Below are positions 16,962 to 25,765 of a stretch of DNA of 63,320 nucleotides, piece by piece. Source of the stretch: an uncultured Geobacteraceae bacterium (GTDB lineage: Bacteria > Desulfobacterota > Desulfuromonadia > Geobacterales > Pseudopelobacteraceae); NCBI GenBank assembly GCA_903876875.1, contig CAIRBT010000107.1:1-63320 (forward strand). Direction: 5' to 3'. The first letter of the stretch is position 1. Every line of letters starts with the position of its first letter. A program made the translations under genes and the position numbers. The notes under the pieces were generated by a model, which worked only from the letters and a program-made list of their open reading frames with translations, had not been told where the DNA came from and did not search any database.

Positions 16962-17951
16962 CTATCTCCCTGCCCGGCCGCCAAGCAGCGAACGTGCCAG
17001 CGTATATTTGTAGAACTGACCGGCATAATCGGGAATACTCTCCAGAAAAGCGGCCACCTTCTCCGCAATGGCATCTTCAGACAGGTGAGCCGTATCACCG
17101 ATATCCATGACAGAACCAAGAGCCGCCACCATCTTCGCCCCCTGATCATCCTCCCCGTCCGGCGCACCGTAACAACCGGTGCAGGGCATATTGGCCGTAG
17201 TACAGGGGGCACCACAGCCACTGCGTGTGGCAATACCCATGCAGAGCAACCCCTGTTCCAGCAGGCAGACAGTCGGCTCTGGGTAGAATTCATAGTTGCG
17301 GCGAAAGGCGGTGATCCGTTTTTCCTCTTTTGTGCGCTGACACTCGTCACATACCGTCAACTCGCCACAGCCGATGGTACTACCTGCGGAAGGGAGCTCA
17401 CCGGACAGCAGGGTCTCGATCACACGCCAGATCTGATGGGGCTCGGGGGGACACCCGGGTACAAAGTAATCGACGGCCACCTCCCGGGCAAGATGCTTTA
17501 CCCGGGCAAGCAGCGGTGTCAAAAGCAGCATCCCCTCGGCAACAGCGGTTGAATACTGTGGTATAATCCCCTGTGGATTATCTACCGATGGATTGTCACG
17601 ATATATCGTAGTGAGAAGGGCTTCGCGGGAAGTAAAATTAGCCAAAGCCGGCACCCCTCCTCCCGTGGCACAGGAACCGAAGGCCACGAGAAGCTTCGAT
17701 TTACGCCGCAGTAAATGAGCCATTTCGACGTTCTCTTCGGTGCGTAAGGCACCGTTAAATAACGTCACGGCAATGCTCCCGTCGGAAAACGCCTCCAGAT
17801 CTTTTTTTTTGCTATCCAGCAGACAGGGGCAAAAGACGAAATCCATGGCGGCATCCAGATCAAGTAGCTTCTCATGAAGATCAAGGAGTGCTATTTCACA
17901 GCCACCGCACGATGCTCCCCAATAAACGGCAAGTTTCGGTTTTTCTGACAT
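16962..17951 (-). CDS. mvhG: NiFe hydrogenase small subunit (Mvh type)
   Basis: A 329-aa small subunit with ASCGGCEIALLDL near the N-terminus, AFGSCATGGGVPAL, VPGCPPEPHQIW (proximal cluster ligands), and a C-terminal ferredoxin-like set CLLEQGLLCMGIATRSGCG then CTTANMPCTGCYG. There is no Tat signal, consistent with a cytoplasmic group 3 enzyme. It lies 3 nt before mvhA and 11 nt after a small conserved gene, all in one operon. Confidence 0.92.
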   Translation of the reverse strand: MSEKPKLAVYWGASCGGCEIALLDLHEKLLDLDAAMDFVFCPCLLDSKKKDLEAFSDGSIAVTLFNGALRTEENVEMAHLLRRKSKLLVAFGSCATGGGVPALANFTSREALLTTIYRDNPSVDNPQGIIPQYSTAVAEGMLLLTPLLARVKHLAREVAVDYFVPGCPPEPHQIWRVIETLLSGELPSAGSTIGCGELTVCDECQRTKEEKRITAFRRNYEFYPEPTVCLLEQGLLCMGIATRSGCGAPCTTANMPCTGCYGAPDGEDDQGAKMVAALGSVMDIGDTAHLSEDAIAEKVAAFLESIPDYAGQFYKYTLARSLLGGRAGR

Positions 17952-17962
17952 CCCCTCCCCCG

Positions 17963-18421
17963 TTAATCTGTTTCTACAAACTGCTGCCGGGTGGAGAGAA
18001 ATTTGAGAAATTCACCAACGTAGAGAAACCGTGATCCGTTATCCTGGCTGATCGGCACACTGATGAAATCCTTGTCCCTGCCGGCCGCGATGCCAAGACC
18101 CGATTTTCCATTCCGCTCCCACTTCTCGATTGTAACGCTGGTGACGATCTCCGTATCACCGGTTTTAAACTTATGGGTAATCTTCTCTTTTCCCCCTTCC
18201 CGAAACACCTTGTTAATTCTGAGATAGAGGTCATAGGCTTCCCACGGTTCCAGATTAAATTTAATCTGGGTTATTTTCCCCTCGGTCGGTGGCTGCAGAT
18301 GAAAAAACCGCAGTTGAACCATGCCGGTCCGGATATTTTTTTTCTCAACCTCTTTCACCACACCGGCAACATCAAGACCAGACTTTTGGGAGTACAGGGT
18401 ATGGATAAATTTTCCGGACAT
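17963..18421 (-). CDS. Conserved protein of unknown function, first gene of hydrogenase operon
   Basis: A 152-aa soluble protein beginning MSGKFIHTLYSQKSGLDVAG. It has no cysteine motif, signal peptide or membrane segment. The sequence is rich in Lys/Arg and beta-type stretches (MVQLRFFHLQPP, TEIVTSVTIEKWERNGKSG, DKDFISVPISQ). I do not recognise the family. The ATG at 18421 has an ideal AGGAGG 9 nt upstream; the frame continues to 18460 without one. Its place ahead of mvhG, 11 nt away, suggests a role in expression or assembly of the hydrogenase, but that is inference. Confidence 0.8.
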   Translation of the reverse strand: MSGKFIHTLYSQKSGLDVAGVVKEVEKKNIRTGMVQLRFFHLQPPTEGKITQIKFNLEPWEAYDLYLRINKVFREGGKEKITHKFKTGDTEIVTSVTIEKWERNGKSGLGIAAGRDKDFISVPISQDNGSRFLYVGEFLKFLSTRQQFVETD

Positions 18422-18469
18422 AGGGTCGTACCTCCTGGCAGGGGGATGTGAGGCTAACACTGAACAGTA

Positions 18470-18498
18470 ATTATAGACAAATAAAGGCCTCTCGTCAC
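18470..18498 (-). promoter_or_regulatory. Candidate sigma70 promoter of the hydrogenase operon
   Basis: GTGACG (18498-18493), a 17-nt spacer and a perfect TATAAT (18475-18470) lie 49 nt upstream of the first gene. Confidence 0.55.
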
Positions 18499-18598
18499 TG
18501 AGAAAGAGAAACGATCGAATCGCTACGTGGTTAGCGTACGCCGTACCAGGAATAGTTCCCGGGCTTCAGCAGATACGTGGCAATCAACACGAACAAGA

Positions 18599-18630
18599 CG
18601 GGGGGAGAACAGCATTCTGTTCTCCCCCCG
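18599..18630 (-). terminator. Hairpin terminator downstream of lysC
   Basis: A perfect 14-bp stem (18599-18612 with 18617-18630, loop 4 nt). On the minus strand it is followed by TCTTGTTCGTG, a moderately U-rich tail. It separates the long housekeeping operon from the hydrogenase promoter. Confidence 0.55.
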
Positions 18631-18667
18631 AATTATTCTCTATACACCCACAAACTCAGCCAACGTA

Positions 18668-18690
18668 CGTAGGTTGGGCAAAGCGTGCCC
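18668..18690. repeat. Dispersed palindromic repeat, copy 1 (GTAGGTTGGGCA type)
   Basis: CGTAGGTTGGGCAAAGCG followed by TGCCC directly abuts the lysC stop codon at 18691. The same unit occurs, complete, at 48376-48406. It is a known kind of short interspersed palindrome in bacterial spacers. Confidence 0.55.
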
Positions 18691-19905
18691 TTAATCAGCT
18701 AACCCAAAAGTCTCGTGCATGACACGTACCGCAAGCTCGGTATATTTCTCGTCAATAACCACGGAAATCTTGATTTCCGAGGTGGAAATCATCTGGATGT
18801 TGATATTGTTCTGGGAAAGGGCACTGAACATCTGGGTTGCCACACCGGCGTGACTTCTCATACCCAGGCCGACGATGGATATTTTGCTGATGTTTTCATC
18901 GGAAAGCACTTCCTTGGCTTGAACTACCTTGGCAACTTCGTTGGTGATTAATAGTGCCTGCTTCAGGTCGGCCTTTGTTACCGTAAAGGTAAAGTCGGTG
19001 AGTCCATTATCACTGACATTCTGCACGATCATATCCACCGAAATGGCGGCATCGGAGAGTGGAGTCAGTATTTTAGCGGCAATACCCGGCTTGTCAGGTA
19101 CCCCTTTTACGGCGATTTTCGCCTCGTTTTTATCGTACGCTACTCCTGAAACGAGTATTCCTTCCATATCCTTGTCCTCCCTGGTAACCATCGTACCGGT
19201 GTTTTCGTTAAGGCTTGAGCGGACATGAACGTCCACGTTATATTTTTTGGCAAATTCAACTGAGCGGATCTGCAGTACTTTAGCACCCAGACTGGCAAGC
19301 TCCAGCATTTCGTCATAGGAGATTTTCTCGATCTTGCGGGCTTCTTTACAGACATTGGGATCCGTGGTGTAGACACCGTCAACATCGGTATAGATCTCGC
19401 AGACATCAGCCTTCAGGGCAGCCGCAATGGCAACGGCAGAGGTATCAGAACCGCCCCGACCAAGGGTGGTCACATTACCATCGGCATCAACACCCTGGAA
19501 ACCGGCCAACACAATGATGGTACCTTCCTTCAGATCTGCGCGGATATTCGCGTCACCGATACTTTCAATACGAGCCTTGGTTGCGGTGGAATCGGTAAGA
19601 ATCGGTACCTGCCATCCCTGATAGGACTTGGCCTTGTAGCCCTGTGACTTCAGATACATGGAAAGGAGGCCAATGGTTACCTGCTCACCGGTGGCAACCA
19701 GCACGTCATATTCACGACCATCCGGTATCTCACACATCTCGTTGGCAAGGGCAACCAGCTTGTTGGTTTCCCCCGACATGGCAGAAACCACCACAATCAC
19801 GTCATTTCCGGCGTCATAGGTTTTAATGATTCGTTTGGCAACGTTTTTAATACGCTCGGGTGAGCCGACCGAGGTGCCACCGTACTTCTGTACTACGAGG
19901 GCCAT
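18691..19905 (-). CDS. lysC: Aspartokinase
   Basis: A 404-aa aspartate kinase, first enzyme of the Lys/Thr/Met pathway. It has the KYGGTSVGSPERIK start, the GRGGSDTSAVAIAAAL nucleotide/substrate region, EIYTDVDGVYTTDP, and two C-terminal ACT domains (residues ~265-404) with PGIAAKILTPLS and GMRSHAGVATQMF. Length and domain layout match alpha-type, Lys/Thr-regulated enzymes. GGAGAG lies 4 nt before the ATG. It is the last gene of the minus-strand housekeeping operon, 70 nt after tsaE. Confidence 0.95.
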   Translation of the reverse strand: MALVVQKYGGTSVGSPERIKNVAKRIIKTYDAGNDVIVVVSAMSGETNKLVALANEMCEIPDGREYDVLVATGEQVTIGLLSMYLKSQGYKAKSYQGWQVPILTDSTATKARIESIGDANIRADLKEGTIIVLAGFQGVDADGNVTTLGRGGSDTSAVAIAAALKADVCEIYTDVDGVYTTDPNVCKEARKIEKISYDEMLELASLGAKVLQIRSVEFAKKYNVDVHVRSSLNENTGTMVTREDKDMEGILVSGVAYDKNEAKIAVKGVPDKPGIAAKILTPLSDAAISVDMIVQNVSDNGLTDFTFTVTKADLKQALLITNEVAKVVQAKEVLSDENISKISIVGLGMRSHAGVATQMFSALSQNNINIQMISTSEIKISVVIDEKYTELAVRVMHETFGLAD

Positions 19906-19975
19906 ACCGCTCTCCTTATAAGAAAATGAACAGAGTTATAAAAAACAATTCTACACTATATCAGACATTCAGCCG

Positions 19976-20473
19976 TCAGGTCAAAGTTTTTTTTATGGAG
20001 GCCACTTTTTCACCCAACCGTACCATAATAACGGTTGAGCCGGCTCCCGAACCGGTGATGGTAATCAGTCGTTGGTCGTCACCGGTATATTTGAAACTAA
20101 TAGTGAGGCGATCTTCAGGTAACAGTTCGTGGAGTCGTTCGGACCATTCAACAACAGAGACCCCACTCCCGTAAAAGTACTCTTCAAACCCCAGTTCAAT
20201 AACATCATCATCGCCGGTCAGCCGGTAAAAATCAAAATGATAGACCGGAACCTTTCCCTCGTAACAGTTCATAATGGCATAGGTAGGACTGGCAACCAGA
20301 TGGGCACTTTCCGGTGCCACTACGGCAACCACCCCCCGGGTAAAGCAGGTTTTGCCACCACCAAGCTCTCCCCGCAACGCCAGAAAGCACCCCGGATTCA
20401 AAAGTGAACCGAGGGCTCTGCCATAGGCTTCCGTTTCTCCCGCCGAACCGGCGGTCAGCTGCAACTGTTCCAT
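19976..20473 (-). CDS. tsaE: tRNA threonylcarbamoyladenosine (t6A) synthesis ATPase TsaE
   Basis: A 165-aa TsaE with P-loop GELGGGKTCFTRG (near residue 38), VASPTYAIMNCYEG, VYHFDFYRL and VVEWSERL, all family hallmarks. It acts with TsaB and TsaD to install t6A37 on ANN-decoding tRNAs. The start codon overlaps the stop of the CBS gene by one base (TAATG), so the two are coupled. Confidence 0.93.
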   Translation of the reverse strand: MEQLQLTAGSAGETEAYGRALGSLLNPGCFLALRGELGGGKTCFTRGVVAVVAPESAHLVASPTYAIMNCYEGKVPVYHFDFYRLTGDDDVIELGFEEYFYGSGVSVVEWSERLHELLPEDRLTISFKYTGDDQRLITITGSGAGSTVIMVRLGEKVASIKKTLT

Positions 20474-20922
20474 TACCGGTTCATGGAACGAATGATATCG
20501 ATTCTAGATACCATGCCGACCAGAACACCCCCATCCACAACCGGCAGCGCGTGCAGCTTCTGGTTACTCATTATTTCTGCGGCATCGCTCACCGAAGCGG
20601 TGGATACCACGGTGACCAACTCGGTGGACGCCAGTTCAAGTGCGGTCTGAGCGGTAATTTTGTCAAGATCCCGCTGCAAAACCCCCTCCCCACCCAGAGG
20701 AATGACCCAATCAAACAGTGAAATAACCGTTGGCATATGCAGTGGCCGATCCTGTTCAACCAGATCAGAGGCGGTAACGACACCCCACAGTTTTCCTTCA
20801 CTATCCACAACGGGAAGGGTGCCAAAATGCTTCGTCTCGAAAATTTCCGCCATTTCCCGTACGGTAGTGGCAGCCGTTATGGAAACCACATCGCAGGTCA
20901 TAATATCAGCAACAGTTAACAT
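20473..20922 (-). CDS. CBS-domain pair protein
   Basis: A 149-aa protein made of two CBS domains: MLTVADIMTCDVVSITAATT with GTLPVVDSEGKLWGVVTASD, and ELVTVVSTASVSDAAEIM with LHALPVVDGGVLVGMVSRID. Such modules bind adenine nucleotides and act as energy or ligand sensors; its target is unknown. AAGGAG lies 8 nt before ATG 20922; the frame opens further to 20958 with no ribosome site. It overlaps the end of nnr by 17 nt. Confidence 0.88.
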   Translation of the reverse strand: MLTVADIMTCDVVSITAATTVREMAEIFETKHFGTLPVVDSEGKLWGVVTASDLVEQDRPLHMPTVISLFDWVIPLGGEGVLQRDLDKITAQTALELASTELVTVVSTASVSDAAEIMSNQKLHALPVVDGGVLVGMVSRIDIIRSMNR

Positions 20923-22474
20923 ATATTTTCTCCTTATGTACCAGTGTGTAATAGGCAAACGGTATCTGCTCCAGGACGTCCGTTGCAGTGATACCGATTT
21001 CCCCTTTGCTCCGGGCTACGATGTCGGCGGCATAGCCATGGAGGAACACTCCCAGACGACAGGCGTCCCACGCCGGGTACCCCTGTCCCAGTAAGGAAGC
21101 GACTATTCCGGTCAGCACGTCCCCCATGCCACCGGAAGCCATGCCCGGATTGCCACTACCGTTGAGAGCCACCCTCCCATCCGGTGCTGCAATAATGGTG
21201 CGGGCTCCCTTGAGAATCAGAAACAGATCATAGGTGTTGGCAAAGCTGCGTGCCACCTCAATACGGTCGGAGACCAACTCCGGAAGTGGTGAACCGAGCA
21301 GACGCCCCATTTCGCCCGGATGGGGCGTCACCACCAGTTGCCCGGTTTTTTTCCGCAGGAGCACCGACTTATCCTGGGCGATGGCATTCAAGCCATCGGC
21401 ATCCACCACCAGGGGTGACGTCACCGTTTCAACCAGCGTCCGAACCAGACGTTGGGTCTCCGGATGCTGACCCAAGCCGGGACCAAGGGCAACGACACCC
21501 TTGCCGGGCAGCAGTTGTTCTATTATCGACACGGCCTGTTCAACAAGATGGCCGACGCCCCCATCGGGGAGTGGTACCGTCATGGCCTCGGTTGTTTTCA
21601 GCTCCATAATACCATGGAGTGCTTCCGGTACTGCCACCGTGACCAGTCCCGAGCCGCTGCGTACGGCACTGTTTGCCGTCAGCGAGGCGGCACCGCTTTT
21701 TCCGGTGGAACCGGCAAGTACCAGACAGTGACCGAAGCTCCCCTTATGGGTCTGCCGCTCCCGTTGCCGCACCAGGGGTGCCATCTGACCGGCGGTAAGA
21801 AACTCAACACCGTCGGCCCCTTGCATAAGATCGGCCGGAATGCCGATATCGGCCACAACAAGTCTCCCCATCTGTTCCGCCCCCGGATAAAGAATATGCC
21901 CCAGCTTGGCCAGGGCAAAGGTGACGGTAACAGTGGCTTTTACGGCAACGCCGAGGATCGCACCGCTGCTGCCGCTCACGCCGGAGGGAATATCTACCGC
22001 AATGATCGGCCGACCGGAACCGTTCATACAGTTGATGGCTGCCCGGTGGACACCGCTGACTTCACCCCGCAAGCCGGTGCCGAACAGCGCATCGACAAGA
22101 TAGTCGGCTCGATCTATGACATCACCGTATCGGGAAACCAGCAGCCGCTCCTCAGTGCAGGAATCAACCATGGCGGCGGGCAACCGATCGAGACAGCTGG
22201 CCGCATCACCGGCGATCTCCCGGCGATCAGCCAGCAGGAGAACCTGAACCTTCACACCCCTCTGTCTCAAAAGACGGGCGATGACGTAGCCATCCCCCCC
22301 GTTGTTACCCTTACCGGCAAGAACGACCGCCGAACCGGTTACCCCGAATTCGGCAATGATTTCTGCGGTACACTGCTGACCGGCCCGTTCCATCAACAGC
22401 AGGCCGGGGATCTGCCGTTCGTTGATCGCCCTGCGGTCAAGTTCCTGCATGGTATGTGACGAGATAACTTTCAT
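20906..22474 (-). CDS. nnr: Bifunctional NAD(P)H-hydrate epimerase / ADP-dependent dehydratase
   Basis: A 522-aa fusion. The N-terminal ~215 residues form the YjeF_N epimerase ([63 protein letters not shown]). The C-terminal ~290 residues form the dehydratase/kinase-like domain (HKGSFGHCLVLAGSTGKSGAA, VVDADGLNAIAQ, VVTPHPGEMGRLLG, GNPGMASGGMGDVLTGIVA). It repairs hydrated NADH and NADPH. It overlaps acpS by 4 nt. Confidence 0.94.
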   Translation of the reverse strand: MKVISSHTMQELDRRAINERQIPGLLLMERAGQQCTAEIIAEFGVTGSAVVLAGKGNNGGDGYVIARLLRQRGVKVQVLLLADRREIAGDAASCLDRLPAAMVDSCTEERLLVSRYGDVIDRADYLVDALFGTGLRGEVSGVHRAAINCMNGSGRPIIAVDIPSGVSGSSGAILGVAVKATVTVTFALAKLGHILYPGAEQMGRLVVADIGIPADLMQGADGVEFLTAGQMAPLVRQRERQTHKGSFGHCLVLAGSTGKSGAASLTANSAVRSGSGLVTVAVPEALHGIMELKTTEAMTVPLPDGGVGHLVEQAVSIIEQLLPGKGVVALGPGLGQHPETQRLVRTLVETVTSPLVVDADGLNAIAQDKSVLLRKKTGQLVVTPHPGEMGRLLGSPLPELVSDRIEVARSFANTYDLFLILKGARTIIAAPDGRVALNGSGNPGMASGGMGDVLTGIVASLLGQGYPAWDACRLGVFLHGYAADIVARSKGEIGITATDVLEQIPFAYYTLVHKEKIYVNCC

Positions 22475-22848
22475 CGGGACTCCAGAACCACCATGGCAAT
22501 GGCGTTACCACCATCATGGGAAAGGGAGAGATGGCTGTGCAGCTGATGGTTCTCCATCAACCGAGCCGCCTGACCGGACAGATTGAACAGCGGCTTGCCC
22601 AGGTAATCATTGGTAACAGCCATCTCCTGCCATGAAATACCCTCACGAAGACCGGTGCCCAGAGCTTTAAGAAACGCCTCTTTAGCCGCAAAACGACCGG
22701 CCAGACCGGAAGCCGTATCCTTCCGCGCGGCACACCGTGTCCGCTCCTCCTCCGTAAACAACCGTTCGATGATGGCTCGGTTACCGCCATCAAGAAAACG
22801 CTGAAAGCGGTCTATGGCAACAATATCGGTTCCAATGCCGAAGATCAT
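22471..22848 (-). CDS. acpS: Holo-[acyl-carrier-protein] synthase
   Basis: A 125-aa phosphopantetheinyl transferase with [19 protein letters not shown], the metal-binding Asp in [26 protein letters not shown] and [12 protein letters not shown]. It converts apo-ACP to holo-ACP using CoA. The ATG overlaps the pdxJ stop by 4 nt, and its own stop overlaps nnr. Confidence 0.95.
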   Translation of the reverse strand: MIFGIGTDIVAIDRFQRFLDGGNRAIIERLFTEEERTRCAARKDTASGLAGRFAAKEAFLKALGTGLREGISWQEMAVTNDYLGKPLFNLSGQAARLMENHQLHSHLSLSHDGGNAIAMVVLESR

Positions 22849-23564
22849 GCGTACTTAAGCAGCTCAACCATATCACGAACCGCCCGATCTAACCCCACAA
22901 GAGTGGCCCGTGCGATGATAGAATGGCCGATATTAAACTCTTCCACCCCACCGAGGGCGGTAACCGCCTTGATGTTGGTGTAGTTGAGGCCATGACCCGC
23001 ATTGACCCCCAAGCCGACTTTCCGTGCCAGTTTGATGGCCGTATCAATATTGTCAAGTTCGTGACTCTGGGCAGCCCAACCGATGGCATCCGCATATTTT
23101 CCGGTATGTATTTCGATGTAATCGGCACCGGTTTTGTGTGCCGCCTTGATTTGTTCCTGATGGGGATCGATGAACAGGCTGACCGAAATCCCGCCATCGC
23201 GGAGACGTTTTACCGTATCGGAGATATGCTTGGCGTTAACGATGACATCCAGCCCCCCCTCGGTCGTCAACTCTTGACGCTTTTCCGGAACCAGGGTAAC
23301 CTGTTCCGGTTTCACCTCAAGGGCGATTCTCACCATCTCCTGGGTGGCTGCCATCTCCAGGTTAAGTTTGGTCTTGATAGTGTGGCGCAATATTTCAAGA
23401 TCCCGATCCTGGATATGCCGGCGGTCTTCCCGCAGATGGATGGTAATCCCTTCGGCACCGGCCAGCTCACCAATGGCCGCAGCCGTCACCGGATCCGGTT
23501 CCATGCCCCCCCGCGCCTGACGGACGGTGGCAATGTGATCAACGTTCAATCCCAGTTTAGCCAT
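22845..23564 (-). CDS. pdxJ: Pyridoxine 5'-phosphate synthase
   Basis: A 239-aa PdxJ with [17 protein letters not shown] at the start, [44 protein letters not shown] and [17 protein letters not shown]. It forms pyridoxine phosphate from 1-deoxyxylulose-5-phosphate and 3-amino-2-oxopropyl phosphate, the last ring-closing step of DXP-dependent vitamin B6 synthesis. Start and glmM stop share a base (TAATG). Confidence 0.95.
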   Translation of the reverse strand: MAKLGLNVDHIATVRQARGGMEPDPVTAAAIGELAGAEGITIHLREDRRHIQDRDLEILRHTIKTKLNLEMAATQEMVRIALEVKPEQVTLVPEKRQELTTEGGLDVIVNAKHISDTVKRLRDGGISVSLFIDPHQEQIKAAHKTGADYIEIHTGKYADAIGWAAQSHELDNIDTAIKLARKVGLGVNAGHGLNYTNIKAVTALGGVEEFNIGHSIIARATLVGLDRAVRDMVELLKYA

Positions 23565-24922
23565 TATTTTTCTCCAATATGTTTCTTGACCAGTTCACAG
23601 ATTTCATTGGCCCAGGTGGTGATTTCGTATTTATCCTGCCCTTCAATCATAACCCGTAACAGCGGCTCCGTGCCGGAGTAGCGGATAAGCACCCGCCCCT
23701 CACTCCCCAGTTTTGTTTCAACATCCCGCACCTTTGCCCCAATATCGGCAATCGACATGATATCGACCTTTTCCCGTACCCGGGTATTACTGAGCACCTG
23801 GGGGAGCGGAATCATCAGTTCGGCCAGTTCGGAAAGGGTTTTCCCCTCCCGGCGCATGACCGCCAGCAGTTGCAGAGCCGACATGATACCATCGCCGGTG
23901 GTATTATGGTCGAGGAAGATCATATGTCCCGACTGTTCCCCTCCCAGATTGTAGCCGCCGTTACGCATGGCTTCCACAACGTAGCGATCCCCTACATCGG
24001 TCTTGATGATCTTGCCGCCACATTTGCGCAGGGCGATATCCAGCCCCATATTACTCATGACCGTGGCAACGAGGGTTTTTTTCTTCAGCAGCTTCCGTTT
24101 GAGCATATCGCTGGCACAGATGGCCATAATATGATCCCCGTCCACCTCATTACCAAACTCGTCACAGACGATAACTCGATCCGCATCACCATCAAGGGCA
24201 ATACCGATGTCGGCACGATGTTTCTTGACCGCCTCACTGATAACCGCAGGATAGGTGGAACCGCATTCCGCATTGATGTTGGTGCCGTTGGGCTTGACGC
24301 CGTAGGGGATAACCTCGGCACCCAACTCCTCGAAGACCGCCGGTGCCACCTTGTAGGCGGCTCCGTTGGCACAGTCAAGAACGATCTTCAGGCCGGAGAG
24401 ATCCATTTCGTGGGGGAAGGTATTCTTGAGAAAAACGATATACCGACCGGCGGCATCTTCAATGCGGTATGCCTTGCCGACTTCGGTGGCGGTTGGCCGC
24501 AGTGCGTCTATTTTATTTGATTCAATGAGTTTTTCAATCTTCTTTTCAATATCGTCCGGCAGTTTGAAACCATCGGCTGAAAAGAACTTGATGCCGTTAT
24601 CCTGAAAAGCGTTATGGGAGGCGGAGATGACGACCCCCGCATCGGCACGCATAGAAGAAGTTATATTGGCAATGCCCGGTGTGGGAAGCGGCCCCACCTG
24701 AAGCACGTCCACCCCCATGGAACAGATACCGGCGACCAGGGCGTTCTCAAGCATATAGCCGGAGAGCCGGGTATCCTTGCCAATAACGATTCGATGGCGA
24801 CGATTACGTCCCCCTTTAAAAATGTAGGCGGCGGCACGTCCTAACTGCATCGCCATTTCCGTGGTCATCGGGTAGACATTGGCAACGCCACGAACACCGT
24901 CGGTTCCGAATAATTTTTTCAT
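23564..24922 (-). CDS. glmM: Phosphoglucosamine mutase
   Basis: A 452-aa alpha-D-phosphohexomutase with [19 protein letters not shown], the phosphoserine loop [18 protein letters not shown], the metal loop [37 protein letters not shown] and the phosphate-binding [15 protein letters not shown]. It interconverts glucosamine-6- and -1-phosphate for UDP-GlcNAc, hence peptidoglycan and LPS. Only 21 nt separate it from cdaA. In other bacteria GlmM binds and restrains CdaA, so the pairing may be regulatory. Confidence 0.96.
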   Translation of the reverse strand: MKKLFGTDGVRGVANVYPMTTEMAMQLGRAAAYIFKGGRNRRHRIVIGKDTRLSGYMLENALVAGICSMGVDVLQVGPLPTPGIANITSSMRADAGVVISASHNAFQDNGIKFFSADGFKLPDDIEKKIEKLIESNKIDALRPTATEVGKAYRIEDAAGRYIVFLKNTFPHEMDLSGLKIVLDCANGAAYKVAPAVFEELGAEVIPYGVKPNGTNINAECGSTYPAVISEAVKKHRADIGIALDGDADRVIVCDEFGNEVDGDHIMAICASDMLKRKLLKKKTLVATVMSNMGLDIALRKCGGKIIKTDVGDRYVVEAMRNGGYNLGGEQSGHMIFLDHNTTGDGIMSALQLLAVMRREGKTLSELAELMIPLPQVLSNTRVREKVDIMSIADIGAKVRDVETKLGSEGRVLIRYSGTEPLLRVMIEGQDKYEITTWANEICELVKKHIGEK

Positions 24923-24943
24923 AGATTATAAGCCCCTTGTGCG

Positions 24944-25732
24944 TTAATGATCCGATGGGGCCGGTACCCGGGGAGCGCGGCGCCCTTCAATTGCCTTGCG
25001 GGCAAGGCGCCGGATCTCCGCCGGATCGGCGTCATAGGTAATTTTCCCTTCATGGACAATGGAAATTTTGCCGGTTTCTTCAGAAACTACCAGCACCAGG
25101 GCATCGGTCTGCTCGGAAATGCCCAGGGCGGCACGATGGCGGGTGCCAAAACGCTTGGCTATGTCAGGATTCTGGGAAAGCGGCAGGATGCAACCGGCCG
25201 AGATAATCTTGTCCTTATGGATAATGACGGCACCATCATGGATTGGCGAATAGGGAAGAAAGATGGAATTAAGCAGGTCACTGGTAACTTTGGCATCAAT
25301 CTCAGTGCCGACCTGAACCAGATGATCCAGTGACATCTGGCGGATAATGACGATGAGGGCTCCGATCTGGCGGGCAGCCAACTCATTGAGCCCCTTTGAC
25401 AGTTCATCAACGGTGGTGGTCAGATCAAGGGAATCACCATCACCGGTTGCCTGTCGTTTGCCGAGGGTAAACAGAGCACGTTTAATATCACTCTGAAAGA
25501 TAAGAGCGACAATAACCGGAGCAGAGGAAAGTAACAGGTGAAGAAAGGAGGCGGTGGCGGTCAGGCCGACCAGTTCGGCACCATACCCTGCGGCGATAAC
25601 AACGGCAAGCACGGCGAGCAACCGGAGTGCGGCGTCTTTTTTAAGGAAGAGGGTACACCCGTAGATCAAGCCGGCAACGATAAGTTTGTCGAGCAGAGAA
25701 AAGAGGGTAATACTGTCAGGAGCAAAGGCCAT
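24944..25732 (-). CDS. cdaA: Diadenylate cyclase CdaA
   Basis: A 262-aa membrane enzyme making c-di-AMP from two ATP. Three hydrophobic segments (residues ~12-25, 35-50 and 55-80) precede the DAC domain with active-site motifs HDGAVII and RHRAALG. The extra-cytoplasmic regulator CdaR (YbbR), usually encoded between cdaA and glmM, is missing here; the intervening 21 nt cannot hold it. The gene follows folP by 33 nt. Confidence 0.93.
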   Translation of the reverse strand: MAFAPDSITLFSLLDKLIVAGLIYGCTLFLKKDAALRLLAVLAVVIAAGYGAELVGLTATASFLHLLLSSAPVIVALIFQSDIKRALFTLGKRQATGDGDSLDLTTTVDELSKGLNELAARQIGALIVIIRQMSLDHLVQVGTEIDAKVTSDLLNSIFLPYSPIHDGAVIIHKDKIISAGCILPLSQNPDIAKRFGTRHRAALGISEQTDALVLVVSEETGKISIVHEGKITYDADPAEIRRLARKAIEGRRAPRVPAPSDH

Positions 25733-25765
25733 ATTTCCCCTTTTAAATCGGCAGGTGACGCCATA

